Below are positions 35,546 to 47,300 of a DNA stretch of 64,000 nucleotides, piece by piece (the stretch's first letter is position 1; the number at the start of each line of letters is the position of its first letter). The notes beneath the pieces were generated by a model. It did no database searches and was not told where the DNA came from. It saw only the letters and a program-made list of their open reading frames with translations. A program made the position numbers and the translations under genes. Source of the DNA: Phallusia mammillata. Taxonomy: Eukaryota; Chordata; Ascidiacea; Phlebobranchia; Ascidiidae. The stretch covers positions 48,751-112,750 of the forward strand of contig QLIY01000524.1 of the NCBI GenBank assembly GCA_003260075.1, written 5' to 3'.

Positions 35546-38500
35546 CGTAATGTCAGAGTCCTTTTTGTTGAACCTAATCCAATACACTAAAGCCATGACG
35601 AGGAGAATAATTGCTGCATCAAATTGAAAAATGTTAAAGTTATATTCCTGAAAGCACCCTAAACTTATCTGAAACCTTATGAAAACAATTGGTTTAGACT
35701 AGCAAACAAAACGTACCTAAAACCATTTTGCAAATTGAAGTACCATTCTCCCTCCAACATGTTGTCCAACTTTGTTGTTGTGTTGTTGCCATATTGGTCT
35801 GCAAAACAAGCATAAAATGAAATCTAAATTGTATTTCTTCCGACGTGTATCGACAATAAAAAAATTTTGGTTTAAACAAATCTGACACCGCTTTATTGTA
35901 CAGACATTTTTACACCGGTGAAATAAGCAATAACCGCATACCTTAAATATTTAGAAATTGGATATATTTTACTTACCTGTTGTTTAAATTTGATTAAAGG
36001 CAAAAAAATCAAAACAACCCTGACCAATAAAAATGCATTCCCTCCGATAGCAATCATTTTTTTTGCTTTGGCGTTAACATCTATTAAAATATTTTAAGAA
36101 CTGAAAAACTTACTTTAGTTAATGTTGTGGATTTTACGGTTTTACAAAATCATTGTTGCACGATTCTTACCTTTTTGGGGTAAACGAAATGGATCATTTA
36201 CGTAAGGAGGTGAAATTGTAGGAAACGTGTTATTACAAGGTTTTGAACCAAGCAGGGCGCCCCCCCCCCTACATCCAGTAAAGGCATACAAAATATCGTT
36301 TAAATCTGATCATAACCATCGTAATGTCAGAGTCCTTTTTGTTGAACCTAATCCAATACACTAAAGCCATGACGAGGAGAATAATTGCTGCATCAAATTG
36401 AAAAATGTTAAAGTTATATTCCTGAAAGCACCCTAAACTTATCTGAAACCTTATGAAAACAATTGGTTTAGACTAGCAAACAAAACGTACCTAAAACCAT
36501 TTTGCAAATTGAAGTACCATTCTCCCTCCAACATGTTGTCCAACTTTGTTGTTGTGTTGTTGCCATATTGGCCTGCAAAACAAGCATAAAATGAAATCTA
36601 AATTGTATTTCTTCCGACGTGTATCGACAATAAAAAAATTTTGGTTTAAACAAATCTGACACCGCTTTATTGTACAGACATTTTTACACCGGTGTAATAA
36701 GCAATAACCGCATACCTTAAATATTTAGAAATTGGATATATTTTACTTACCTGTTGTTTAAATTTGATTAAAGGCAAAAAAATCAAAACAACCCTGACCA
36801 ATAAAAATGCATTCCCTCCGATAGCAATCATTTTTTTTGCTTTGGCGTTAACATCTATTAAAATATTTTAAGAACTGAAAAACTTACTTTAGTTAATGTT
36901 GTGGATTTTACGGTTTTACAAAATCATTGTTGCACGATTCTTACCTTTTTGGGGTAAAGGAAATGGATCATTTACGTAAGGAGGTGAAATTGTAGGAAAC
37001 GTGCTATTACAAGGTTTTGAACCAAACAGGGCGAAAAAAATGTTGACGGAGTTTTTGGGAACAAATACCAAAGCCACCAACAAGATTAACTCCAGCAAAT
37101 AAGAGAGGTACCGTAATAGATCAACCTCGAGTTTGTTGGGATATCTCTGTTTTAGCATTAAAACAATTTGTTGACACAGTGCCAAGAGATAAACTGTTGC
37201 CGTCACCCAACCAAAGGACAAAGCCAAGCCTGGTTCCAAGGATTTGTCGTCAATGCCATTGTACATGTCAGACGTAAAAGCAGACAATGCAAAAATATAC
37301 ACCGCGCCTGTTATTTTTCCAAAAAAAAGTTATTTTTGCTTAAAAGTAACAACATTCACAGTTAATTTATTTACCTGCTATGAACCCTAAAATTCTGTAC
37401 AATCTTGTTGGTCCACCGGAAAGTAAACGAACAAAAGTTACCGTCCTGTCCTCCTCATCGTCATGTTGCATATTACAAGTTGCCGTTTGGGCGCAGTGGT
37501 AGGCGATTTTAAAGATCGGAACCCAAATAGCAAAACTGGTACCAAGGACCGACGAACAAACCATTGCAGAAAAAACACGAGTTGTACCGTTTTGATGCGC
37601 TACAATATAAGACAAATTAAACAAAGTATTTTAACCACAAAGACTTGTTTGACAATTTTTAGAGTTTTAGACTTGGTTTTAAGGGAAAACCTACTTACCC
37701 GCCTCCCATACTGTCGTTTTGGGGCTGTTCCATCCTGGTATTGACATCGTTAGCAATGTCAAACATAATGAAATCGCCAGTAGTATGATTGTTACTGTAT
37801 CCCATGAATTATTCCATGTCTTCAGATACTTTACTTGAGGGCTCTGTTCAGCCCCTCCGTGACTCTAATACATAATAATGGACTTTCAGGTTAAAGCACA
37901 CTATAAATAAGTACTGGTTAATTTTTGCCTTTTGCATTTAAAGACTTAAAATTTTAGCTTGGTTTTTGGCAATTACTGTAGTATACTATATGACATCCGC
38001 CCCCCCCCCGGTTAATTTTTGCCTTTTGCATTTAAAGACTTAAAATTTTAGCTTGGTGGTTTTTGGCAATTACTGTAGTATACTATATGACATCCATTCG
38101 GTTTACCGACGCCCAGGAACACACTGCACCAAACGTTGCACTGAGTCCAGCAGAAAACGCAAGAAATAAGGTGGTTTTTACGTCATTAACAGAATTGTCC
38201 TCAAGACAGGCGTAAGCAACGACACCAAACTGCAATAGAAGGCCTGTGTAGCAATAAGTGTGTTATAGTTAGCAATACTGGTAACGTTAAGTAAAATGAC
38301 AACTATTTTAAAATGCATCAACGTTTTCGCGTTCTGTTAAAGTATCACAACCTGCAGCAAACTGCAAAAGTGCTCCTACTTTGGGGTGGTTACATCCTTT
38401 TATAATCATGGAAAATGTGATCAAGTTGAAGTACAGGATGCCAACAACAGCAAAAGGTAGTTGATTTTTCGGTTTAATATCTAGACAAAGTATGTGTCAC

Positions 38501-38847
38501 CATTACAATATTTTTAGCCTACATAACTTATGTTTAAACTTAACTGCGCAACACGTACTTGGGTCATCATGAGCAGCACTATGACGAAAAACTCCAAAAA
38601 CCATGTAAAACATGCTCAGCGGTTTCGTTTCGTGATATGCTGGAACCAATATTCCAGATATAGCTAGCAGTAAAGAACAAATGTTCAAAATAACTTCCAT
38701 AAAAGCAAAACAATGCACCAAAGTTGGTCGTCCACACAAAGTTTCATTTTCAGATGTTGAAACTTCGATGTTGTTTACTAATGGATCAGATTCATTTATG
38801 TTATTATCTGTTGCGCTTTCATTACAGCCTGCAACCACACCTGCCAT
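35477..38847 (-). CDS. Multi-pass membrane protein of claudin-like four-helix units, gene H
   Basis: Nine exons: 38847-38559, 38480-38352, 38243-38107, 37864-37699, 37599-37375, 37307-36945, 36854-36751, 36572-36491 and 35613-35477, giving 543 residues in one frame. The protein reads as repeated units of four hydrophobic helices. The first helix of each unit ends in VP or PGW (SGILVPAY, TMSIPGWNSP, ALVFVPKNS), reminiscent of the end of TM1 in the PMP22/claudin superfamily, but the W-GLW-C-C signature is not complete, so the family is tentative. Units one and two have four helices. Unit three has three, then a short tail read from the tandem repeat at 35060-35545. No signal peptide is seen; the N-terminus is Ser/Asn/Glu-rich and presumably cytosolic. 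An assembly duplication (C run 36260-36269) repeats exons 7 and 8 and the end of exon 6 at 36259-35495; the right-hand set is used here. A closely related gene lies at 55.5-63.4 kb. Confidence 0.78.
35495..37032. repeat. Large C-run join (36260-36269), about 765-base duplication
   Basis: 35495-36258 and 36270-37032 are over 98% alike by eye. Each copy contains the complete exons 7 and 8 of gene H. Left-hand exon copies lie at about 36079-35976 and 35798-35717. Without collapsing, the gene would seem to have repeated exons. Confidence 0.93.
37913..38098. repeat. C-run join (38000-38009)
   Basis: About 86 bases (37913-37998) are repeated at 38010-38098, with a four-base indel (TTGGTGGTTTTTGG against TTGGTTTTTGG). 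It lies in the intron between exons 3 and 4 of gene H. Confidence 0.88.
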
Positions 38848-38879
38848 CTTAGTGAAAAAGCCAATGCCTGACTAAAATA

Positions 38880-41332
38880 AAAGAAAACATGATAACTTAA
38901 CGGCAACGTTAAAAAATATGTAGGCCTAGTAATGACTGCGTAAACCATTTTTATGTCGAAAGTTTTGTTTAATTACAGTTTATATTACGATTAAAAACTT
39001 TTTTTAATTGATGTAATTCACTTTTTTATTATTTTACCTCTGTAACAAAAAATGTGTTTCAAACAAAATAGAATACGTCAAATATTGTTTCCATGATAAA
39101 GCCAGGCAAATTCCTGTTTAAAATATATTACGTATCAGCCTATATCGCTTTACTTTCACGCCAAGATTAACTTAAATTGGTTCTGGTGTGGATATAAGTT
39201 CAAACGTACCATCCACATCTAACAACTCCTAGAGTGCAAAACTTAGATAACGTACTGCAGTATACCTTTACACCATGAGTATTCAAAACAACTTAGTTGC
39301 AGCGATCTTATTTTTTGAATGCATTTCAGTCACTATGATGTATTAAATATGTCTGTAGGGCGTTTACATGCAATAATTCTCATACTGAAAATCACGCCAA
39401 ACAACGAACGTAAAAATAACCTACTACAGCCATTTTTCCTATGTCTGCCGTACCCTTAGGTGCAGTCGAAAAGCAAACATAACCCTGTATGATGCTAATG
39501 CAGTTTTTACTAAGTTGTAGGTCATTTTTGCACATGTGATCTTATAGTGAGTGGAATTTAACTACAAGGTGTATTGTTAATGTTGACATTTGGTTCCAAT
39601 TGGACTTGCTCAAGCATGCCGCTGATTTGTGGCTTAATATTGCAAAAAATGTTTGAAACAGCTAATGCGAGATTTATGAAGCCCAAATGTAGTACGCCAG
39701 GGGTCGGCAAGATTAGCAGTTCAAATTTTAGCGAAGAATTATTTACACATAAAATCGTAATTTATATGACGCGTCATAAAAACATACCTCGTGTGCCCAA
39801 TCCCCTGCAATACGCGTTAGATGGCCTGAGTTCCAACCAACATGCCGGCATTGTATCACGTAGCCGATATTGTGATTTACAGCGCGCTTACCTGTTTGCG
39901 TGAAGATCTGACCTCATGTGCAACAGGGCATGTCATTGCCTAAAATGCGACAGTTTGCTTCGTTGACTGTTTTGTTGTTGATGTTGTTTTAAGCTTTCGT
40001 ACGTGTCAGATGTATCTACACAATACACTTTCTACTAAACCTTGCATATTTTGGCGTGTTCCATCTTTCGTTTCCAAAAACAAACCCCTAATGGCCTAAT
40101 GATTAAGAGCGTATGCGCTCTGGACGCGATCTTGTTTGGAAGGCCAACTCACACAGTCAGAATTTTGAACCTTCCAATTTTTTGGTGTCATGCAGATGAT
40201 TTGAGACTCTTTGGCGTCTTGAGTTTTTTAAACAATCGTACAATAAGCTCGGGGTTCGTTCGATAACAATATAAAAGCCACAAAACAGTGTGCACTGTCT
40301 GCAAATCTCAACAACTTTTAGAAAAAACAATGGGGATCCATACTCGGGGAGCGCTGGGATTCAATCCGAGAAAAAAAATCACTAAACCAGCCTTGATGTC
40401 TAACGAGTTGTTACAAATGTTTCTGCGCCGATTTTCATTTATTTTATTTAAAGGTTTACATATTAACCACATGCAGGACGGTTTGTTCAGCTCAATTTCT
40501 GCTTACTCTGTTTCAAAGGCAAGTCTACGCAAAACAATATGCCTAGACATGCCATTAAAAGAGAGGCAGAACAAATATGCGTCAATGTGTAAAGGTATCT
40601 TCTCTACTAGAAATCGTAAAAACAATGTGCGACGCAGTATTCTTACCCAAAATTACGGGTTTTTTTCAACAATCTGTTCCTGATTGTACAGCACTAAGGG
40701 AATATTGATGAAACACTTGATTATCGTTCAATGAATGTAAAATCAAATAACCAATTTAATCTAAAGCTAAAACCAAGTCCCTACCAGTCTTTTTTCTGAT
40801 CATTTACGTGAAATTAGATATCCCGATTCAATTTGACCCGCGACAGCAAATGTGACATCCTGTTCGCAGCAATACATTGAAACGACCATACCGCAGAAAA
40901 ATGTGACAGTTGAAACGAACTTCCTTTTCCCTCGCGTGGATGTAATGTCTACTGATGTGACAGCAAAATACCCTGCAATGACAGTCGACAGCAGTTGGAG
41001 AAAGCATGTCATAAGTTCAAATGGGTTAAGTCAGAAGAACATTGTTAGCAACAAAAGGATTTTGATTCGAAAATTTGTATTTGTGCTTATCAAAAGACAG
41101 TTGTAAACGAAAAGCTCAGAGTTCATTAGTGAAAGCAACTTAGTCACAGTACGGAGATACTTTGAAAAGAAATAGACAGAACCTAGTAACTAGTATAGTT
41201 ACTAATTTGCAGTAAAACTTGACGATTAAACACAATGTATACACGGCAGTTTTTAACTTCAAAATATATACCCTGAGGGCTTAAAAACATTTTTTGTGTA
41301 GGCGGTATCAAGATCATACTGGAACGTCAAAC
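38880..41332. other. Intergenic region between divergent gene H and LDLa-GPCR gene
   Basis: The two genes point away from each other, so both promoters should lie here. A tRNA-like repeat is listed separately. ORFs at 39574-39903, 40288-40683 and 40852-41106 show no family motif. GCCAGGGGTCGGCAAG at 39697 resembles a hAT end but no partner was found. Confidence 0.45.
40085..40270 (+). mobile_element. tRNA-derived SINE-like fragment
   Basis: TGGCCTAATGATTAAGAGCG matches an RNA polymerase III A-box region of a tRNA-derived SINE, and GGGGTTCGTTCGATAAC about 130 bases further is a degenerate B box. The following GTATGCGCTCTGGACGCGATC has the look of an anticodon-arm region. No cloverleaf can be drawn confidently, so it is not called a functional tRNA. 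Confidence 0.45.
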
Positions 41333-44300
41333 ATGTGTAAATTTGTCGGTATGATTTCTATTGTCATGGTTATGTTTCTACATTTTGCAAGCGGAGGTAT
41401 GTTGCTTTTGGTAAATGTTTGATGGTTATTTATTTTGTTCAAACCGTTATTTTGAACAATACGTTTTACCGGTTACAATTTTACAACAACAAAACGATCG
41501 GCTTATGAATACGCTTCTAAAACGTATATTTCAAAATAATATTCCTAGAAAAAAGTGTAGACTAGGTCAAATTTGGAGCAAAACAAAAAAGAAACATAAA
41601 ATTTTACCTGTGTTTAAACGATACATAAAACATATACTTTCTACATTCGAACCAACGTTTACATTTAACGTATACACTAATGTCATAATTTAAGGCAGCA
41701 TAAGAGCATTGAAATGCTAAGGCTTATGTAAATAGATTTGTTTTCAAATATAGCCTTTTTAAGTCAGCATACGGCAGAAAAAAAGATGAGTGTTTCTATA
41801 TGTTGGTTAGCACATCTGACATAAATCTGTTTACAGTTTATAGATTCACATGTGATGATGGTACCACTATTAAAACAAATCGCTTCTGCAGCGAATTTGT
41901 CGATTGTCCAGATGGAAGTGATGAAGTTGGGGTTGAAGTAGTTAAGAATGAGTCAAACATCCGTACCGAATTTCTCAAGTAGGTTTAGGCCCACAAAACG
42001 TTTCCCGCTACATTATGTATTTCATTCCTGGCTGTGCGTGCTTTTAATTTTTGTTTATTTCGTTTTTAACGTTGTTGTTGCAAAGGTCATGCGAAGTTTT
42101 AGTATTTCTAGTCATTTGGTCTAAATTGTGCTACTATTAACTTCAACTTTATAAAGAGTAATAAAATATCACAGTCGTCTACCGCAGTAATCTAACCCAA
42201 AAGTTGACAAAGTGAATTGGTAGTGCAAACTAAATGATGCTCTTCTGATAAATGTACTTTTTAACCGACGTTTTAACGTCCCATTCAAATCGCCTTTATC
42301 AGCGTATTAACACTGCAGTCTTCTGCGGTATAGTTGGAAATTGGATAGAAAACGGTTCTTTCTTTATTGTACATTCACCATTGGTGCGACTTCATCAACG
42401 TTTAAACGTACTTTTTGCACTCTGCTTGCTACAAGCATTTGGTTAAACACTTTGATTAGAACTCGCGTTTTGACTTTGATCAGAACTCCCAAGAGCTTAC
42501 GTTTCTTATCTTTTGGTTTATCGTNGAAAACGGTTTTTTCTTTATTGTACATTCACCATTGGTGCGACTTCATCAACGTTTAAACGTACTTTTTGCACTC
42601 TGCTTGCTACAAGCATTTGGTTAAACACTTTGATTAGAACTCGCGTTTTGACTTTGATCAGAACTCCCAAGAGCTTACGTTTCTTATCTTTTGGTTTATC
42701 GTGCCATGGTTTGCTTTTTTCGTTTTGTTCATTTTGAGTTTTACGAGCCGATGGGGTGTTATTATCCCGTTGCAGGTATTCTGAATAGGGCATTGAAGCG
42801 TCAGTTAAAACAATACATTTGTCAGAAGAGCATCATTTAATTTGTATATCATTCCTGGCAGCAAAAGTTTATTTATCGAATTTTAGGTGTACGTTGCCGC
42901 GTTTGCTGGGAATGCAATACACCTGTGCGATTCGCCGATCCGAATACTGTAAGGGACAGATTGGCTGCAACGGCAAGACTCCCCCCCCCCAAACAATACA
43001 TTTGTCAGAAGAGCATCATTTAATTTGTATATCATTCCAGCGAAAGTTTACTTATCGAATTTTAGGTGTACGTTGCCGCGTTTGCTTGGGATGCAATCCA
43101 CTTGTGCGATCCGCCGATCCGAATACTGTAAGGGAGAGATTGGCTGCAATGACAAGACTTTGTGTGATGGTTGGTGTCCAAACTATTTCCGTTGTTCTGA
43201 CAAGAGCTGCATACAGAGGTCAACCGTTTGCGATGGTGATGTATGTAACGACTGTCCAGGAATAACGCATTGGGACAATGGACACGGATTTAAGTGTCCA
43301 AGGAATGGAAGGTCTTGCATTTTGCCTCAAGTTTTACTTTTTGACGGAATAGCAGATTGTGATGATGAGACAGATTTGTGCTATGTTGTAAGTGGCAGCA
43401 ACTTAGCTGGTGATCCAAGGTAAAGTATATCAAATGCTCTTGAATGCACAAATTAATTTTGTGGACAAAAGTAAACGTTTTTAAAACTTCTCAATTTCCA
43501 AAAAATGTAGTGTTGAGTTTAAAATCAGAAAATAAAACATAGTTTACCGACATATGGAATGTGCTTGCACGCGAAGCATAATACTATTTTGTTGTTATTA
43601 AACATGTTTCATAGTGTCTTATCGTTGTCCAGCTCAGTTTTGGGTTAGTCGGTAATAGTTGCGTTGCACTTGTTGCAGACGACTGTGTTCTTGGTGCAAC
43701 TGCATTTATTTCTATTCGGTTTGTTCATTTCTTCTTTGTATCTTTTGCTTTGGGACTCATGGTGCCATTTATTTTTATCTAATATTGATGAAAAGATTCA
43801 GACGTATTACAAATTATTGTATTGTCATTCAGTACCCATAATTTTGAACTTTTATAACACTCCTTTAATCATGCATACGTTTCTTTCTTTTGCAGAAACA
43901 TTACAGAATCAGCAGGCTTTTTATTTAACAGCACGTTATGTTTTCTGTGCAACGACACCCAACGTACGATCATCCATAGATCAGGCGTGTGTGATAAAGT
44001 CATCGATTGTCCTGATTTGAGTGACGAGTGTCAGTGTGATGGGGAAACGCCTGGTATTTGTCGTCATGTTAACGAGTACCAACAAACTCCAGCGTAAGTG
44101 ACACTTGCATTGGCAAATATATATCAATGATCAACTTAAAGTTTTTATATTTTGAATTCTTTACAACAAAAAGTAACATTTATCTTAAAAACGTTTCATG
44201 CAAAATGACATTTGGTATAAGATTACATACGTTTTATTGTTTTACAGCCATGCAGTTTGCGCGCACAGGGTTGTTCATATTTGTATATGAGTCAGCCTCT

Positions 44301-47300
44301 TATTGGACCATTGGCAGAATTGTTATCAAAAGTTTAGTTTTAATACAACGCTCTCCGCAAAGAAAATAATGCAGACGGACCTATTAACATCAGTAATATT
44401 GCAGTTGTAAATATTATTGCAAATACATTAACTATTCACACAGGTTGATCCAGAAATGCGATTGCTTTGACTCTGATAATGTTTGTCACAACTATCTTAC
44501 ACAAAACGAAACAAACAAATGCTATAACAACCCAACAAAGAGATGCAATTTCACATCTTCTTGTTCCACGTCGGTCCAGTGCGACCAATTATGCCCATCA
44601 CACTTCCGCTGCCCAGATATGACTTGTTTACCGAGGTCAACTGTGTGTGACGCTGATATCTGCAATGACTGTCCGAGTTTTCAACGATGGGAAAATGGTC
44701 ATGGGTTTAAATGTATAAAAAACGGAAGGTCCTGTGTTTTGCCCCAAATGCTGCTTTTCGATGGCATAGGAGATTGTGATGATGGAAGCGATTTGTGTTT
44801 TATCGACAATTATAATGGCAAACAACTACTTAATGTTCCCAGGTAAGTGTTGATTGGAATTTAGTTATTTTGGTTACCAAACAGCATCAGGATTAAAAAG
44901 TGTCAAGCCAAAATAGCCATAGTGACATTCCTAGAATATAATTACACATAACAAGCACCAAAGTCAACACACAATAATGCACTGTTCTAAATATTCTAAA
45001 CAAAAAGATACAAGATACAAGTATCTTTACGTGAACCCCTTGTTCACTGTTGTGCGGCAGGAAGTCACATCCCTTCTGTTCGTTGTTTTTTCACCTGACA
45101 ATGACAAAAATAAACTTTGAAACGTTGTGATATTTTACACTCAAATACTGGATTTTATCTTTTTGCTTTAAAAATCAGCAGGTTTTGGGCATAAAGGTGT
45201 GCTACAAATTTATGAACATGACCACTTTCTTTCAAACTGAAATTTGTGTTTATGCTTATAAAGGATTAAAGTACTTTTCGCCGTTTTTATGTTTAACACA
45301 ACGTTAACAAAAACGTTTGACTTAACCGCTTTTCAAATTAACCTCCAAGTACAATTCAACCATTCACCTTGCATTTGTGTAGTGACATTCGAGACTCTCC
45401 ATTCGCCAAGTTCAACAACTCTTTATGTTTTCGTTGCCACGACAACTTCACGATAATCTCGAGTAGGGGTGTATGTGATGGCGTCGTCGATTGCCCCGAT
45501 ATCAGCGACGAATGTTTTTGCGGAGGAGAAATCCCGAAGCTGTGTGGTTACGTGACTTCATACAAGACCCTGCCAAGGTGAGTAATTAGTGTGATGCTGT
45601 TTGTACAAATTTTAAGATTAACCTTTTCAAAGTCTTGTGCAACGATGCGACTGCTTTAATGACTTCGGAGTGTGTCTCAACTATTTGAGTGAGATTGATT
45701 CATCTCACACGTGCAAAAAGGAAAAGCGAAATATATGTGAGACAATCGTCCATCCGTGCGGAAGTAGCGTTGCCTGTGACCTTGAGTGTCCTACACACTT
45801 CCGTTGTCCAGATATGACGTGTCTGTCAAGGTCAACGTTATGCGACGACAGCACATGTAACGATTGCAAGGATCACGAAAGATGGACCAACGGACAAGGT
45901 TTCAAGTGCATCAGAAACGGACGAATTTGCAAACTTCCACAGATGCTAGTATTGGATGGTGTAAAGGACTGCGACGGAGGGCAAGATTTGTGTTATGTAG
46001 ATCAAGAAGGTCGACTGTTGGATAACCCGAGGTGGGTTGTGATGGTATTCTTTTAACACGAAGTTCTCAGTCACAAAAAAACGCATAAGATGTAATTTCA
46101 TTTCTCAATATGTAACTAATACCACAGTGTTAGCCCATTTAAGGTATCTTAACCATCCGCAAGGAAATGTGTCTTCATAAACTGTCATTTTTCATCTTGT
46201 TTCGTACTCTTAAAGTCCATATACATCCATACCCTTTGACCTATATACATGTTACCAAACTAACTGTACCCAACTGTATATGCTGCCGTATGTAAAAAAA
46301 ACACACTTAATGGAGCAATCTGTACTCCATCTGTTATGACAAATTATGTGAATTTAAACGCAACAAGTTGTATGAAAACTTAACAGAGGCTAACGTTTTT
46401 GTTACAGTGATATAAGATCTTCACCATGGGCTACATTTAATCACACTTTGTGCTTTGCCTGTCTTGACGGAACGCTTGTTATACCAAGGACAAGCGTATG
46501 TGATGACATTATTGATTGCGCAGATCTCAGTGATGAGTGCTTGTGCGAGGGACGCTTGCCCAAAATATGCCAGCGACTTCAACCAAAGTAAATATGTTTA
46601 ACTAACTTTGAACCATTGAAAACGTTGAATATGTGGTTTATATTAAAGTTTTCTAAAAATTGATAGTAAAATTGGCCTCCGAAGTTATATACTGTTGAAT
46701 GTCCCTACTTGAAAAATATGATTGTGCTCTTTTGACGATACATGCGTATAGGTTAATTAACCTTTGAGAAGCGTGTTAGGACCGAATGTGCTTTTTATAT
46801 GTATAATATGATTTAGTGAGAAAGTTAGAAGATTATCACTCAACTGCACAGAGGGAAGTTTTTTCTGTGGTAATGGAAACTGCGTAAAACGACAGATGGT
46901 TTGCGATGGAAAGTTGGATTGTGAAGATGGATCTGACGAAACGTAACCATAAAGTGGAAAGTTTTTCCTAACTTGCTCGGGAAAAGCTGTCCTAATTTTA
47001 AAATTTTGACGTAAATCTGAGACGTTGATGCTAAAACCACCTGCAACATAATAATAGCAAATGATTACGGTCATATAGATACAGTTAGTCATTTAATTGC
47101 ATAACGATTGTTACAAAATGAAAGTCCAAACAGTTGGAAAATATCCTAATTTTTTTGATATATGGCGTGATATGAAACTGAATTTAAGGTGCTATCTCGA
47201 TACATTTGGATAGCCTGTCGGCTTGTACAATGCATTTGTTTTAGTTCAACGTTATGTGGTGGGACAATTCCCTGCAGCAACTCAACTTTACCAGGCGAGG

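Noticed and set aside
35694-36662. Tandem exon duplication within gene H
   Set aside because: The duplicated exons are bounded by a C-run join and include matching introns, so an assembly duplication explains them.
39690-39715. hAT element end (CCAGGGGTCGGCAAG)
   Set aside because: No inverted partner or target duplication was found within 1 kb.
40085-40170. Functional tRNA gene
   Set aside because: Only A-box-like and degenerate B-box-like stretches are present, too far apart for a tRNA; a SINE fragment fits better.
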